Shown: positions 12,598 through 21,045 of the stretch, piece after piece | Numbering within the stretch: the stretch's first letter is position 1 | Layout of the letters: each line of letters opens with the position of its first letter | Assembly: GCA_947628685.1 (NCBI GenBank) | Contig: CANRAT010000010.1 | Span: 1-27,386, forward strand | DNA: 27,386 nucleotides | Reading direction: 5' to 3' | DNA from: an uncultured Bacilli bacterium | Lineage (GTDB): Bacteria; Bacillota_I; Bacilli_A; RF39; UBA660 | Made by a program: the position numbers and the translations under genes | Notes under the pieces: generated by a model | What the model was told of the DNA's origin: nothing | The model's input: the letters and a program-made list of their open reading frames with translations, nothing else | Database searches by the model: none

Positions 12598-13512
12598 TTA
12601 AAATTTTTTTATTTCAATACCTGTATAATAATGTTTTAATATATCTTGATAATTATAACCTTCTCTTGCCATCCCTTCTGCTCCATATTGACTCATTCCA
12701 ACACCGTGTCCATATCCTTTAGTTTTAACTGTTATGTTACTAGATTCTCTTATTATTTCAAAAAATGTCGATTTTAAATTTAACTTAGACATAACTGTAC
12801 TTCCACTAAATTCCTTATCATTTATTTTTATTTTTTTTACTCTTCCTGTCGATGTTTTATCAGTTACTTCTATTTTTAAGTCATCACTATAACTTAGATT
12901 TAATTTTTTATAAAATTCTTCTAGTGTAAAGGTTGTACTTATGGAATAAACGGGAGATATAGAATCATACTCGCTATCTACACTTCTAAGATATGCTACT
13001 TTATTTGAAAAAACATCTTCGCTATTTTCAGTTACTCCAGGACTTGTTGAAAAGAATAGTGCTTCTGCAACTTTTCCGTTGTAAGCAATATATTCACCTT
13101 TAGTTTCTAATACTGCTGTTTTTATTTTATTAATGTTATCTGTAAAGTTTTCTTTCCATACAGACTTTAGGTGTTCTTTATCTAAATACACCTGATTTGT
13201 TACTGTATCTATTACATCATAATCATTTTTAATATTACGTTCTATTTGTGTCATTACATAAGATCTAGCCGCTACTGCTTGCGCTTTTAAGGCTTCTTTA
13301 CTGAATTCTACTGGCATCTCTCCTGCAAGTACTCCAACTATGTAATCTTCAATTGGTACATCATCTATAACATTTGTACCACTTCTATATACTCTAACAA
13401 CACTATTACTAGAAAAATTAAAAGTTACTTCATCATCTCTAATAAATATAGTAACCACTATGAAAGGAATTATAATTATTAAGAATGAAAAAAGTAGTAT
13501 TTTTTTTATCAA
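12598..13512 (-). CDS. spoIID: SpoIID stage II sporulation peptidoglycan lytic transglycosylase
   Basis: This 304-residue protein has an N-terminal membrane anchor (ILLFSFLIIIIPFIVVTIFI) and the SpoIID domain: VPIEDYIVGVLAGEMP, EALKAQAVAARSYV, GYGHGVGMSQYGAEGMA and a closing HYYTGIEI. In B. subtilis it cleaves glycan strands stripped by SpoIIP during engulfment. The catalytic Glu is most likely that of GEMP. The start is a TTG at 13510-13512 with AAGGAG 8 bases upstream. It lies just downstream of the ywzB-like gene, an order shared with Bacillus. Confidence 0.95.
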   Translation of the reverse strand: MIKKILLFSFLIIIIPFIVVTIFIRDDEVTFNFSSNSVVRVYRSGTNVIDDVPIEDYIVGVLAGEMPVEFSKEALKAQAVAARSYVMTQIERNIKNDYDVIDTVTNQVYLDKEHLKSVWKENFTDNINKIKTAVLETKGEYIAYNGKVAEALFFSTSPGVTENSEDVFSNKVAYLRSVDSEYDSISPVYSISTTFTLEEFYKKLNLSYSDDLKIEVTDKTSTGRVKKIKINDKEFSGSTVMSKLNLKSTFFEIIRESSNITVKTKGYGHGVGMSQYGAEGMAREGYNYQDILKHYYTGIEIKKF

Positions 13513-13537
13513 GATACCATCTCCTTAAAAAAACATA

Positions 13538-13735
13538 CTACTTAATTATTTGAAAATTCATAAATATATCATATAAGAAATTTGTTGTTAAATATGAAAT
13601 TGATATAGCAAGCATTAAATATATCATACGTGCTTCTAGTACTTTAGATTGCTTAAAAAATCTATTTAAATCTAATCCTCCTAGTGCCCAAATCGAACTC
13701 ATAAACATTACAATATATAGTATTACCTTAAGCAT
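13538..13735 (-). CDS. YwzB/DUF1146-type small membrane protein
   Basis: This 65-residue protein has two hydrophobic spans separated by a polar loop (GGLDLNRFFKQSKVLEARMI), the DUF1146 pattern in which L-L-x-x-F-F-K and a Q-A-R-like motif recur. The function is unknown; the gene neighbours spoIID in Bacillus too. Two ATGs are close: 13741 is only 2 bases from AAAGGA, while 13735 has an 8-base spacing and is preferred. Either start overlaps the end of the rpiB-like gene, so the two are translationally coupled. Confidence 0.8.
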   Translation of the reverse strand: MLKVILYIVMFMSSIWALGGLDLNRFFKQSKVLEARMIYLMLAISISYLTTNFLYDIFMNFQIIK

Positions 13736-14171
13736 TTTCATATTCCTTTATTTGTTCGACTCTTTTTTTATAAGCAGGATCTTCTAAATTCTCTTTTGAC
13801 TCTAAAAATGCATCTACTATTTTTTTATTTAATTCAATATCTGCTTCACCTGATATTGCAACTATGTTAATAAAATCTCTTTCACGCCCATGTATTGCCT
13901 CATCAACTGTATTAATTTTACCGCATCTAATTCCTTTAACTTTATTGCAAGCAATTGATATACCTATCGCACTACCACATATTGCAATACCTAAATCAAC
14001 CTCTCCTATAGCAACTTTTTCTCCTAATAAAAATCCGTATTTAGTATAATCTACCCTCTCTATAGTATCAGTTCCGTAATTAACTACATTATATCCTTTA
14101 GAAGTTAAATATTTCATCAATATTTGTTTTGTTTTGACCCCTCTATGGTCATTAGCTATTCCTATTTTCAT
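13728..14171 (-). CDS. rpiB: RpiB/LacAB-family sugar-phosphate isomerase, variant active site
   Basis: This 147-residue protein belongs to the RpiB/LacA/LacB family, which interconverts ribose-5-P and ribulose-5-P. IANDHRG (5-11), the active-site Cys65 in ICGSAIGISIACNKVKGIRC, and the right length are present. The substrate-binding block that normally reads R-E-H-N-D-x-N is RERDFIN (96-102), with Arg98 where the ring-opening His is expected; S-V-D-Y-P is also changed to RVDYT. It may be a diverged isomerase with another substrate. The ATG at 14171 is chosen for GAAAGGAAG upstream. It overlaps the flippase gene by 20 bases. Confidence 0.8.
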   Translation of the reverse strand: MKIGIANDHRGVKTKQILMKYLTSKGYNVVNYGTDTIERVDYTKYGFLLGEKVAIGEVDLGIAICGSAIGISIACNKVKGIRCGKINTVDEAIHGRERDFINIVAISGEADIELNKKIVDAFLESKENLEDPAYKKRVEQIKEYENA

Positions 14172-15774
14172 TTTTTCTTCCTTTCTTAAAATCAAATAAA
14201 TTAGTAAGATTACCGTTATAATAGTTGATAAATAGATATATTCCAAAACTTATTATTCCAAATGCCATAAGTATTGGTATTTGTATAAGTCTACTGTTAA
14301 GATTTGTTGGTATTATAAATTTTAAAATAATTATTACTATTTCAAATGCAAGATAACTAATTATATATCCTGGTAATCTCTTTTTAGTATCTTTGAAACT
14401 AAAATTATATTTTTTATGAAGTACTACAAGAGAAATTATAACAGATACACTATATCCAATAACTGCAGCAAGTATTGCGCCATAACTAACCTCAAATCCT
14501 AGATTATATACAAGTAACATCATTGGTACATCTAGTACTGTATTTAAGAATAATCCAATTAATACTGTTGTTATTACAAGTTTATATTTACTAAGTCCTT
14601 GAAGTGTATTTACAACTACTGAATAAAAACCTCCAAATAATGCTGAGAACACAAATACTTTATAAACTATAGGGCCATATGTACTTTCTCCATAAAATAA
14701 AGTCCAAATAGGTTCTGCTAAGAATGATAAGAATAATGTACATGGTACCATTATAAATAGTATATACTGAAGAGACTTATTAAATTTTCTATCTACATCT
14801 TTCATATCCCCTTTAGTAAAACTACTAACAATATTTGGTATTAAACTTGTAGTAAGACCTGTTATAATTGCAAGTATTATATTATTTAGTTTAACTCCCC
14901 AAGTTGTGAATATACTAACTACTGATTCTGTTACACTAACTGGAAGTTTTAATATATCATTCATAGTTCTTGATACGAGAATCATATCTACAGTGTTATA
15001 AAGATTATATATTAAACTAATTATTATAAATGGAATTGAATAATAAAGTATTTTTTTTATTATTTCTTTTTTACTTATCTCTTTTTTATCTTTAACTTCT
15101 TCCTTAGGAAGTAATTTTGATTTTTTAATCTTTATTTTTAAATATATATAAGCAAATATTCCACCAAAAAACGCACCACTAACAGCAATTCCTACTGCTG
15201 TTTTTAAATCTGTATTAAATATTTTAAGAGCCAAAAAACTTCCAAGTAATATTACTATTACTCTTACTATTTGTTCTATTATTTGACTTACACTTGTCGG
15301 AGAAATATATTTATATCCTTGTAAAAAACCTTTGGTAACACTTAAAAATGGCACTACTAGAATTGCAAAAGATACCATTCTAATTACAAATGCAATATCA
15401 GATATTGTATTACCACCTTCTGCATTACCTATTATTAATCTAGCAATATTTGGCGCAAATAAGAATAAAAGTATAAATATTAAGGCAGATATTACTGATA
15501 TTATTTTAAGTGACAATTTATATGTATCTTTTACTGCCTTTTTATAGCCTAAAGCATTATATTCACTCGTTAGTTTACTAATCGCAAAAGGAAATCCTGC
15601 ACTAGATATAGATAAAAATAGCATATAAATATTATAAGCATATCCATAAAGTGCGCCGCCTTGTTCACCAATTATTGCATTAAATGGTATAACATAAAGT
15701 AGTCCAATTACTTTTACTATAACTATTCCAATAGTTGCAATTATCGCACCTTCCATTAATGTATTTTTTTTCAT
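14152..15774 (-). CDS. MOP-superfamily flippase (SpoVB/YtgP/MurJ type)
   Basis: This 540-residue integral membrane protein has about 14 spans. The start MEGAIIATIGIVIVKVIGLLYVIP and the motif LGFPFAISKL-like SISSAGFPFAISKL mark the polysaccharide-exporter branch of the MOP superfamily, which includes the lipid II flippase MurJ (YtgP) and the sporulation cortex protein SpoVB. Which of the two it is cannot be decided here; the sporulation neighbours make SpoVB attractive but the length fits both. GAGGTG lies 4 bases before the ATG. It heads the minus-strand block running through rpiB to the ywzB-like gene. Confidence 0.85.
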   Translation of the reverse strand: MKKNTLMEGAIIATIGIVIVKVIGLLYVIPFNAIIGEQGGALYGYAYNIYMLFLSISSAGFPFAISKLTSEYNALGYKKAVKDTYKLSLKIISVISALIFILLFLFAPNIARLIIGNAEGGNTISDIAFVIRMVSFAILVVPFLSVTKGFLQGYKYISPTSVSQIIEQIVRVIVILLGSFLALKIFNTDLKTAVGIAVSGAFFGGIFAYIYLKIKIKKSKLLPKEEVKDKKEISKKEIIKKILYYSIPFIIISLIYNLYNTVDMILVSRTMNDILKLPVSVTESVVSIFTTWGVKLNNIILAIITGLTTSLIPNIVSSFTKGDMKDVDRKFNKSLQYILFIMVPCTLFLSFLAEPIWTLFYGESTYGPIVYKVFVFSALFGGFYSVVVNTLQGLSKYKLVITTVLIGLFLNTVLDVPMMLLVYNLGFEVSYGAILAAVIGYSVSVIISLVVLHKKYNFSFKDTKKRLPGYIISYLAFEIVIIILKFIIPTNLNSRLIQIPILMAFGIISFGIYLFINYYNGNLTNLFDFKKGRKNENRNS

Positions 15775-15843
15775 GTGTCACCTCTATATTAGTATTATAC
15801 TATCTTTTATTGTTTTTAACAAGTAAATGATTAAGAAAAAGGT

Positions 15844-15872
15844 TTGACAATAAGTGAAATTTATATTATAAT
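15844..15872 (+). promoter_or_regulatory. Perfect consensus promoter of a leader or small RNA
   Basis: TTGACA (15844-15849), 17 bases, TATAAT (15867-15872). It is among the strongest promoters in the window, yet no protein starts before the terminator at 15962. Confidence 0.85.
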
Positions 15873-15878
15873 GTATTC

Positions 15879-15992
15879 AGTGAAGGAAACTTCATATAAT
15901 AAAAAAAGAGATACATTTGATTTGTCAGGTTAGGTGTATACTCTAATCTTTTCGGTTAGAAAACACCGTAATCAAGTTGATTCGGTGTTTTT
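15879..15992 (+). ncRNA. Structured leader or small RNA ending in a strong terminator, upstream of the FemX-type gene
   Basis: The predicted transcript of about 114 nt begins with hairpin TGAAG-GAAA-CTTCA. GGTTAG occurs twice (15928-15933, 15954-15959) and both copies can pair with CTAATC (15943-15948). If the second copy pairs, GGTGT (15933-15937) can also close on ACACC (15963-15967), which removes the left arm of the terminator AACACCG...CGGTGTT (15962-15989, followed by T5). If the first copy pairs, the terminator is free. That is attenuator logic. No known riboswitch or T-box consensus was recognised. It could act as a femX leader or, since femX has its own promoter, as a separate small RNA. 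Confidence 0.6.
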
Positions 15993-15994
15993 AG

Positions 15995-16023
15995 TTGTAA
16001 AAAATTATTCTTTAGGGTATAAT
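15995..16023 (+). promoter_or_regulatory. Second promoter directly before the FemX-type gene
   Basis: TTGTAA (15995-16000), 17 bases, TATAAT (16018-16023). The gene can therefore be transcribed without passing the upstream terminator. Confidence 0.65.
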
Positions 16024-16045
16024 AAATAAGGAAAGTTGGGATAAA

Positions 16046-17239
16046 ATGTATACATTTAAAAGTGATTTACCTAAGGAAGAATATGATAATTTTGTAGAAA
16101 ATTACTCTATGGCAAGTTTTATGCAAGATTATAATTGGGCAAATATTAAAGATAATTGGGGATTTTTCCATTGCGGTTTATATAAAGATAAAAATCTTGT
16201 TGGAGTATGCTTAGTTTTAGTAAAAAAAGTATTTGCAAATATTAAACTTTTTTATATTCCAAGAGGCTATTTAATTGACTTTACCAATTTTGAATATTTA
16301 AAGGAAATGACCATTAATATTAAAAAGTTAGCGCGTGATAATAAAGCATATGTAGTTAAAATAGATCCTAATTTTTGTTTAAGCGATAATAGTTTTAAAG
16401 ATGAAGATGTTGAACACAATTATTCTTTTAATCATGAAATTAAACATAATAATTTATTAAAATTAGGATATGTTTATGGAGGAGTAAAAAAAGATATGCA
16501 TACCTCACTTCAACCTCAATATAATGTATTTGCACCTATTTGCAATAAGGAAAACGAAATATTATCTTTAGATGAGTTACTTAAAACTTATAAAAGTAAA
16601 GTTAAATACTATTTAGGCGATTTTCATGAAAAAAGAGGAATCACTTTTGAAATAACTGATGATATTAATAATCTTGACAGGTTTATAAAATTACTGAAAA
16701 TAACTGAAAAAAAACAAAATATAAATTTAAGAAATAAAGATTATTTTGTTAAGATTTTAAACAACTTTAAGAATAGAGCTTATATATTTTATGGTAATAT
16801 TGATTTGAATAAATATTTGGAATTTTTAAAAGAAAATAACGGCAAAGATGAGGAAATAGAAGAAGTTAAAAACTTAATCAAAGAGCACGGAAATACTACT
16901 ACACTATCAACTGGACTATTGTTACTTCCAAAAAATAAAGAAGGTATTAAAGTAAGTGAATATATTTATGCAGGCAATAACTCATTCTTAAATAAATTAC
17001 ACGTATCAGATGGATTAGTATTTGAAATGATTAAATTTTCAATGGATAAAAATTGTCACTATTGTAATTTAGGTGGCGTTGATGGAAATTTAAACGATCA
17101 TTTAACAATATTTAAACAAAAGTTTAATGGAAGAATTATGGAATTTATTGGAGAATATGATCTTCCTACATCTTGGATATATAAACCTATTAAGACTTTA
17201 TATCCAATACTTTTAAAAATATATAAAAAAATAAAATAA
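16046..17239 (+). CDS. FemA/FemX/MurM-type peptidoglycan bridge aminoacyltransferase
   Basis: This 397-residue protein has the paired GNAT-like fold of the FemABX family: the opening YDNFVENYSMASFMQDYNWANIK, then LFYIPRGYLIDF, and the late SDGLVFEMIKFSMDKNCHYCNLGGVDG. The helical arm around 240-285 (LEFLKENNGKDEEIEEVKNL) matches the coiled insertion that contacts tRNA. Such enzymes add an amino acid from aminoacyl-tRNA to the stem Lys of lipid II. The amino acid used cannot be read from the sequence. It is the only plus-strand protein gene between 5315 and the window end. AAGGAAAG lies upstream, with two promoters and an attenuator-like leader. Confidence 0.85.
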   Translation: MYTFKSDLPKEEYDNFVENYSMASFMQDYNWANIKDNWGFFHCGLYKDKNLVGVCLVLVKKVFANIKLFYIPRGYLIDFTNFEYLKEMTINIKKLARDNKAYVVKIDPNFCLSDNSFKDEDVEHNYSFNHEIKHNNLLKLGYVYGGVKKDMHTSLQPQYNVFAPICNKENEILSLDELLKTYKSKVKYYLGDFHEKRGITFEITDDINNLDRFIKLLKITEKKQNINLRNKDYFVKILNNFKNRAYIFYGNIDLNKYLEFLKENNGKDEEIEEVKNLIKEHGNTTTLSTGLLLLPKNKEGIKVSEYIYAGNNSFLNKLHVSDGLVFEMIKFSMDKNCHYCNLGGVDGNLNDHLTIFKQKFNGRIMEFIGEYDLPTSWIYKPIKTLYPILLKIYKKIK

Positions 17240-17271
17240 AAAGAAGAATTACCACTTTATTTCTTCTTTTT
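17238..17271. terminator. Bidirectional terminator between the FemX-type gene and ung
   Basis: AAAAAGAAGAA and TTCTTCTTTTT pair around a 12-base loop that carries part of the ung 3' end; T-runs follow on both strands. Confidence 0.75.
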
Positions 17272-17899
17272 TCATTTCAATTAAATATTTATTTATTTTA
17301 CTAAATGGTTTGCTCCCAAAAAATCCACGGTTTGCAGAAAGAGGAGATGGGTGAACTGATTCTATTATTTTATGTCTAGAATTTGTAATTAATTCTTTTT
17401 TACTACGTGCGAAACTCCCCCAAAGAACAAATATAACAGGATCTTTTCTTTCATTTAATTTAGATATTATAGTATCTGTAAATATCTCCCAACCTTTATC
17501 TTTATGAGATAAAGGTTTATCTTTAACAACTGTCATTATCGAATTTAAAAGTAATACTCCCTCTTTAGCCCAATCAGTTAAATCACTTTTATTTCTTTTA
17601 ATTCCTAAATCATTATATAATTCTTTAAATATATTTTGAAGTGATGGAGGCATTGAAACACCTTCCCTAACAGAAAATGAGAGTCCATGTGCTTCACCTA
17701 ATCCGTGATATGGATCTTGTCCTAGTATTACTACTTTAACCTCATCATAATCAGTAAATCTTAGTGCATCAAATATGTTTTGATAAGGTGGAAATATTGT
17801 CTTTGTTTTATACTCACTTTTAACAAATATTCCTAATTTTCTAAAGTAATCCTTTTTAAATTCATCTTTTAGGACTACGTCCCAGTTTTTGTTTATCAT
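17249..17899 (-). CDS. ung: Uracil-DNA glycosylase
   Basis: This 216-residue family-1 UDG has the water-activating GQDPYH (60-65, catalytic Asp62), the uracil pocket motif GLSFSV, LLLNSIMTV, and the DNA-intercalation loop HPSPLSANRGFFG with His183. It removes uracil from DNA in base-excision repair. Its start overlaps the end of lgt by 38 bases; AGAGG 8 bases before the ATG supports that start. It is the last gene of the uvrB-led minus-strand operon, so two DNA-repair genes share a transcript with lgt. Confidence 0.97.
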   Translation of the reverse strand: MINKNWDVVLKDEFKKDYFRKLGIFVKSEYKTKTIFPPYQNIFDALRFTDYDEVKVVILGQDPYHGLGEAHGLSFSVREGVSMPPSLQNIFKELYNDLGIKRNKSDLTDWAKEGVLLLNSIMTVVKDKPLSHKDKGWEIFTDTIISKLNERKDPVIFVLWGSFARSKKELITNSRHKIIESVHPSPLSANRGFFGSKPFSKINKYLIEMKKEEIKW

Positions 17900-18677
17900 A
17901 CATCTTACCTCTTATATACGGTCTTAAAAACAAATATATACTACATATAATCATTACTATAGAAACTATTTGAGCTACTTTAAAGTTTAAAAGCCTTAAA
18001 CTATCAGTTCTAAGTCCTTCTACAAAAAATCTTTCTATTCCATATAGTAATAAATATATAGCAGTTACTTGACCGTTTTTTATATTTTTTCTATCTCTTA
18101 TAATCATAAGTACTACAAATATTAATAAACAAGTAATTGACTCTATTAAGAAAGTGGGTATTCTATATGCATATTCTCCATTTTCAAATAAATACATTCC
18201 ATCTATTATAAACTTTGGCAAGTGAAACTTTTCAAGTACTGATACATCTATTTTACCACCAAAAGCCTCTCCATTAAAGAAATTACCCCATCTACCTATA
18301 GCCTGTCCTAAAACTAAGGCAGGTGCGAATATATCTAATATTTCAAGAAAATTTATTTTTTTATGCTTAGTATAGAAATATAAGAATAATCCTCCTGCTA
18401 TTATACCTCCGTGTATAGCAAGGCCACCTTCCCATACTTTGAATATATCAATTATATTAGTATAATCTTTATATTGAAACAAACAGTAATAAAGTCTTGC
18501 TCCTATTAATGATACTATTATTAAGTAAAAGCACATATCTGATATTACTGATACATCTAGTCCTTTTTTTTTGCACCTATTTATGACTAGAAAATACCCT
18601 ATTATAAATCCTATTAATATTAATACTGAATACCATCTTATCTCAATAAATCCTAAATCTAATAATACCGGATTCAT
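17862..18677 (-). CDS. lgt: Prolipoprotein diacylglyceryl transferase
   Basis: This 271-residue, seven-span enzyme transfers diacylglyceryl from phosphatidylglycerol to the lipobox Cys of prolipoproteins. Signature residues are intact: His89 in GGLAIHGGIIAGG, Arg129, Asn132, Asn135 and Glu137 in GRWGNFFNGE, and the late Arg in IERFFVEGLRTDSL. It starts inside an ATGA overlap with the preceding membrane-protein gene. This is the canonical copy; the paralogue at 5321 has lost these residues. Confidence 0.96.
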   Translation of the reverse strand: MNPVLLDLGFIEIRWYSVLILIGFIIGYFLVINRCKKKGLDVSVISDMCFYLIIVSLIGARLYYCLFQYKDYTNIIDIFKVWEGGLAIHGGIIAGGLFLYFYTKHKKINFLEILDIFAPALVLGQAIGRWGNFFNGEAFGGKIDVSVLEKFHLPKFIIDGMYLFENGEYAYRIPTFLIESITCLLIFVVLMIIRDRKNIKNGQVTAIYLLLYGIERFFVEGLRTDSLRLLNFKVAQIVSIVMIICSIYLFLRPYIRGKMYDKQKLGRSPKR

Positions 18678-19069
18678 CTTTTCTTTCCTTTAAGCAGTGT
18701 ATCTATTATTATATTATCCATAAATGCATTCATAATAGATATAACTATAGAAACTATAAATAGAAATATAGTTCCATGTATATCGAAGTGATCCATAAGT
18801 ATAAAATCAGTAATTTTTAATATTAATATATTTATAAGTGGATAAAAAAGTCCTAAAGTAAGTGCGGTAAGGGGTAATGTCATCCAAACGAGTAAAGGTT
18901 TTATCGTTCTATTTAGTATAAATATTATTATAACTGCTATAAGTCCCCATAATCCATAATATGAGTTATCAATTACTACTGTTTTTTTAAATATAACAGA
19001 TACAGTAATAAGTACTAACGCATACCCTATCATATGTATAAGCCAATCTAAATATTTATTTATTTTCAT
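18674..19069 (-). CDS. Phage-holin-family-4 (YvlD-like) membrane protein
   Basis: This 131-residue protein has four hydrophobic spans and the motif LNRTIKPLLVWMTLPLTALT followed by LGLFYPLINILIL, typical of the YvlD branch of the holin-4 superfamily. The family is chromosomal and is not evidence for a prophage. In B. subtilis yvlD lies near lgt, so the neighbourhood is conserved. The function is unknown; a link to envelope-stress response has been suggested for yvlABCD. AGGTGAGAG precedes the ATG; the stop overlaps lgt by 4 bases. Confidence 0.85.
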   Translation of the reverse strand: MKINKYLDWLIHMIGYALVLITVSVIFKKTVVIDNSYYGLWGLIAVIIIFILNRTIKPLLVWMTLPLTALTLGLFYPLINILILKITDFILMDHFDIHGTIFLFIVSIVISIMNAFMDNIIIDTLLKGKKR

Positions 19070-19095
19070 GCTCTCACCTACTTAATATTATATAC

Positions 19096-21045
19096 CTATT
19101 CGCTTTTTAATTCAAATAAAATATCTCTAAGTTCCATGGCCCTTTCAAAGTCAAGATTTTTAGCAGCCTGTTGCATTTCATTTTCTAGTCTTATCATAAG
19201 TTTTGCTTTATCTTGTGCGCTCATTTTTTCTTTCTTGTTATCTAATTTTTCATCTATGTCATTAGATACTATATCAGATATTTCTTTAGTTATTGTTTTA
19301 GGAATAATACCGTGTTCCTTATTAAATTTTTCTTGTATTTCACGTCTTCTATTAGTTTCTTTAATTGCATATTCCATAGACTCACTTATCTCATCTGCAT
19401 ACATTATAACTTTACCGTTTGCGTTTCTAGCAGCTCTACCTATTGTTTGTATTAGGCTACGTTCACTTCTTAAGAAACCTTGTTTATCTGCATCCATTAT
19501 AGCAACTAAACTAACCTCTGGTATATCAAGACCTTCTCTAAGCAAGTTTATACCGACAAGTACGTCGTATTTACCACGTCTTAAATCTCTTATTATTTTT
19601 AATCTTTCAAGTGACTTTATTTCTGAGTGAAGATATGCAACTTTTATATCTAATCCTTTTAAATATTCTGTTAGTTCTTCTGACATTCTAATTGTTAAAG
19701 TTGTAACTAATACTTTTTCACCTTTTGAACTTCTTTTGTTTATCTCTTCTACTAAATCATCTACTTGATTTTTAGTCGAATGTACTTCTATTTGTGGATC
19801 AAGTAATCCTGTTGGCCTTATTAGTTGTTCAACTGGCTTTTTAGAGTTTGATAGTTCATAATCTCCTGGAGTTGCAGAGACATATATAACTTGATTTATT
19901 TTTTCTTCAAATTCATTAAATTTTAAAGGTCTATTATCTAGTGCGCTTGGAAGGCGAAATCCATACTCTACTAATACTTCTTTACGAGCCCTATCACCAT
20001 TATACATCCCTCTTACTTGTGGGAGTGTTACGTGCGACTCATCTATAAACATCAAAAAATCTTTTTTAAAGAAATCTATTAAAGTTGTTGGTGTTGCCCC
20101 TGGCTCTTTTAATGCGAGTGGTCTAGAGTAGTTTTCTACTCCTCTACAAAATCCTGTTTCTTCTAGCATTTCCATATCATAATTTGTTCTTTCACTTAGA
20201 CGTTGATATTCTAATAGTTTATTATTTTCTTTAAAATACTCTAATCTTTCATCTAGTTCTTTTCTTATATTTTCAATTGCTATTTTAAGTTTTTCTGGAC
20301 TAGTTACGAAATGACTAGCAGGAAAAAGTGCGATTGTTTTCTTATTAGCAGTTATATTTCCTGTAAGTGGATCAAATTCTTTTATAGAGTCTATTTCATC
20401 GCCAAAAAGTTCTAGTCTAACTCCTTTAGAGTGCTCTCCTACAGGAATTATATCTATTATATCTCCTTTAGCCCTAAAAGTTCCTCTTTTAAAATCTATA
20501 TCGTTTCTCTCATATAACATGTCTACTAATTTTTCTAATATTTCTTCTCTTTTAATAGTTTGTCCTACTTCTAGGTTAAGCATTTTCTTTTCATATTCTT
20601 CCATTTCTCCAATACCGTATATACACGATACTGAAGCAACAACTATTACATCATTATAGTTAATTAATGCAGCAGTTGCAGCATGACGAAGTTCATCTAT
20701 TTCATCATTTATGGCAGCATCTTTTTCTATGTATGTGTCTGTTTTAGCAACGTATGCTTCTGGTTGATAATAATCGTAATAAGATATAAAATAGCATACG
20801 TGGTTTTCAGGGAATATCTGCTTGAATTCTGCGTAAAGTTGTCCTGCAAGAGTTTTATTATGGGCTAAAATTAATGTAGGTTTATTTACTCGAGCAATAA
20901 CATTTGCCATCGTAAATGTTTTACCACTACCCGTAACCCCAAGTAAAACCTGGCTTTTCTCACCCCTGTTAATTCCATCAACTAGTTTTTCTATTGCTTC
21001 AGGTTGGTCTCCTGCTGGGCTATAATTTGAATGAATTTTAAACAT
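19096..21045 (-). CDS. uvrB: Excinuclease ABC subunit B
   Basis: This 649-residue protein is full length. Walker A is GVTGSGKT (36-43), the damage-verifying beta-hairpin begins SYYDYYQPEAY, the helicase motifs include DESHV and RSERSLIQTIGRAARN, and a C-terminal UVR domain (about 613-649) binds UvrC. It loads on damage found by UvrA and recruits UvrC. ATG at 21045 is preferred over an upstream TTG at 21078 because AAAGGAGG lies 5 bases before it. It heads an operon with the holin-like gene, lgt and ung. No LexA box could be confirmed upstream. Confidence 0.97.
   Translation of the reverse strand: MFKIHSNYSPAGDQPEAIEKLVDGINRGEKSQVLLGVTGSGKTFTMANVIARVNKPTLILAHNKTLAGQLYAEFKQIFPENHVCYFISYYDYYQPEAYVAKTDTYIEKDAAINDEIDELRHAATAALINYNDVIVVASVSCIYGIGEMEEYEKKMLNLEVGQTIKREEILEKLVDMLYERNDIDFKRGTFRAKGDIIDIIPVGEHSKGVRLELFGDEIDSIKEFDPLTGNITANKKTIALFPASHFVTSPEKLKIAIENIRKELDERLEYFKENNKLLEYQRLSERTNYDMEMLEETGFCRGVENYSRPLALKEPGATPTTLIDFFKKDFLMFIDESHVTLPQVRGMYNGDRARKEVLVEYGFRLPSALDNRPLKFNEFEEKINQVIYVSATPGDYELSNSKKPVEQLIRPTGLLDPQIEVHSTKNQVDDLVEEINKRSSKGEKVLVTTLTIRMSEELTEYLKGLDIKVAYLHSEIKSLERLKIIRDLRRGKYDVLVGINLLREGLDIPEVSLVAIMDADKQGFLRSERSLIQTIGRAARNANGKVIMYADEISESMEYAIKETNRRREIQEKFNKEHGIIPKTITKEISDIVSNDIDEKLDNKKEKMSAQDKAKLMIRLENEMQQAAKNLDFERAMELRDILFELKSE

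Noticed and set aside
13568..13598. Sigma-E-like promoter inside the ywzB-like gene, before spoIID
   Set aside because: TTCATATT and TATATGAT have roughly the right spacing, but such matches are common in this AT-rich sequence and the -10 lacks the preferred C residues.
15879..15992. T-box or known riboswitch in the FemX leader
   Set aside because: No UGGNACCGCG-type T-box core and no recognisable aptamer consensus (purine, preQ1, SAM, THF, fluoride).
18674..19069. Holin-like protein as evidence for a prophage
   Set aside because: It is the chromosomal YvlD-type member of the superfamily and lies in a conserved operon with lgt.
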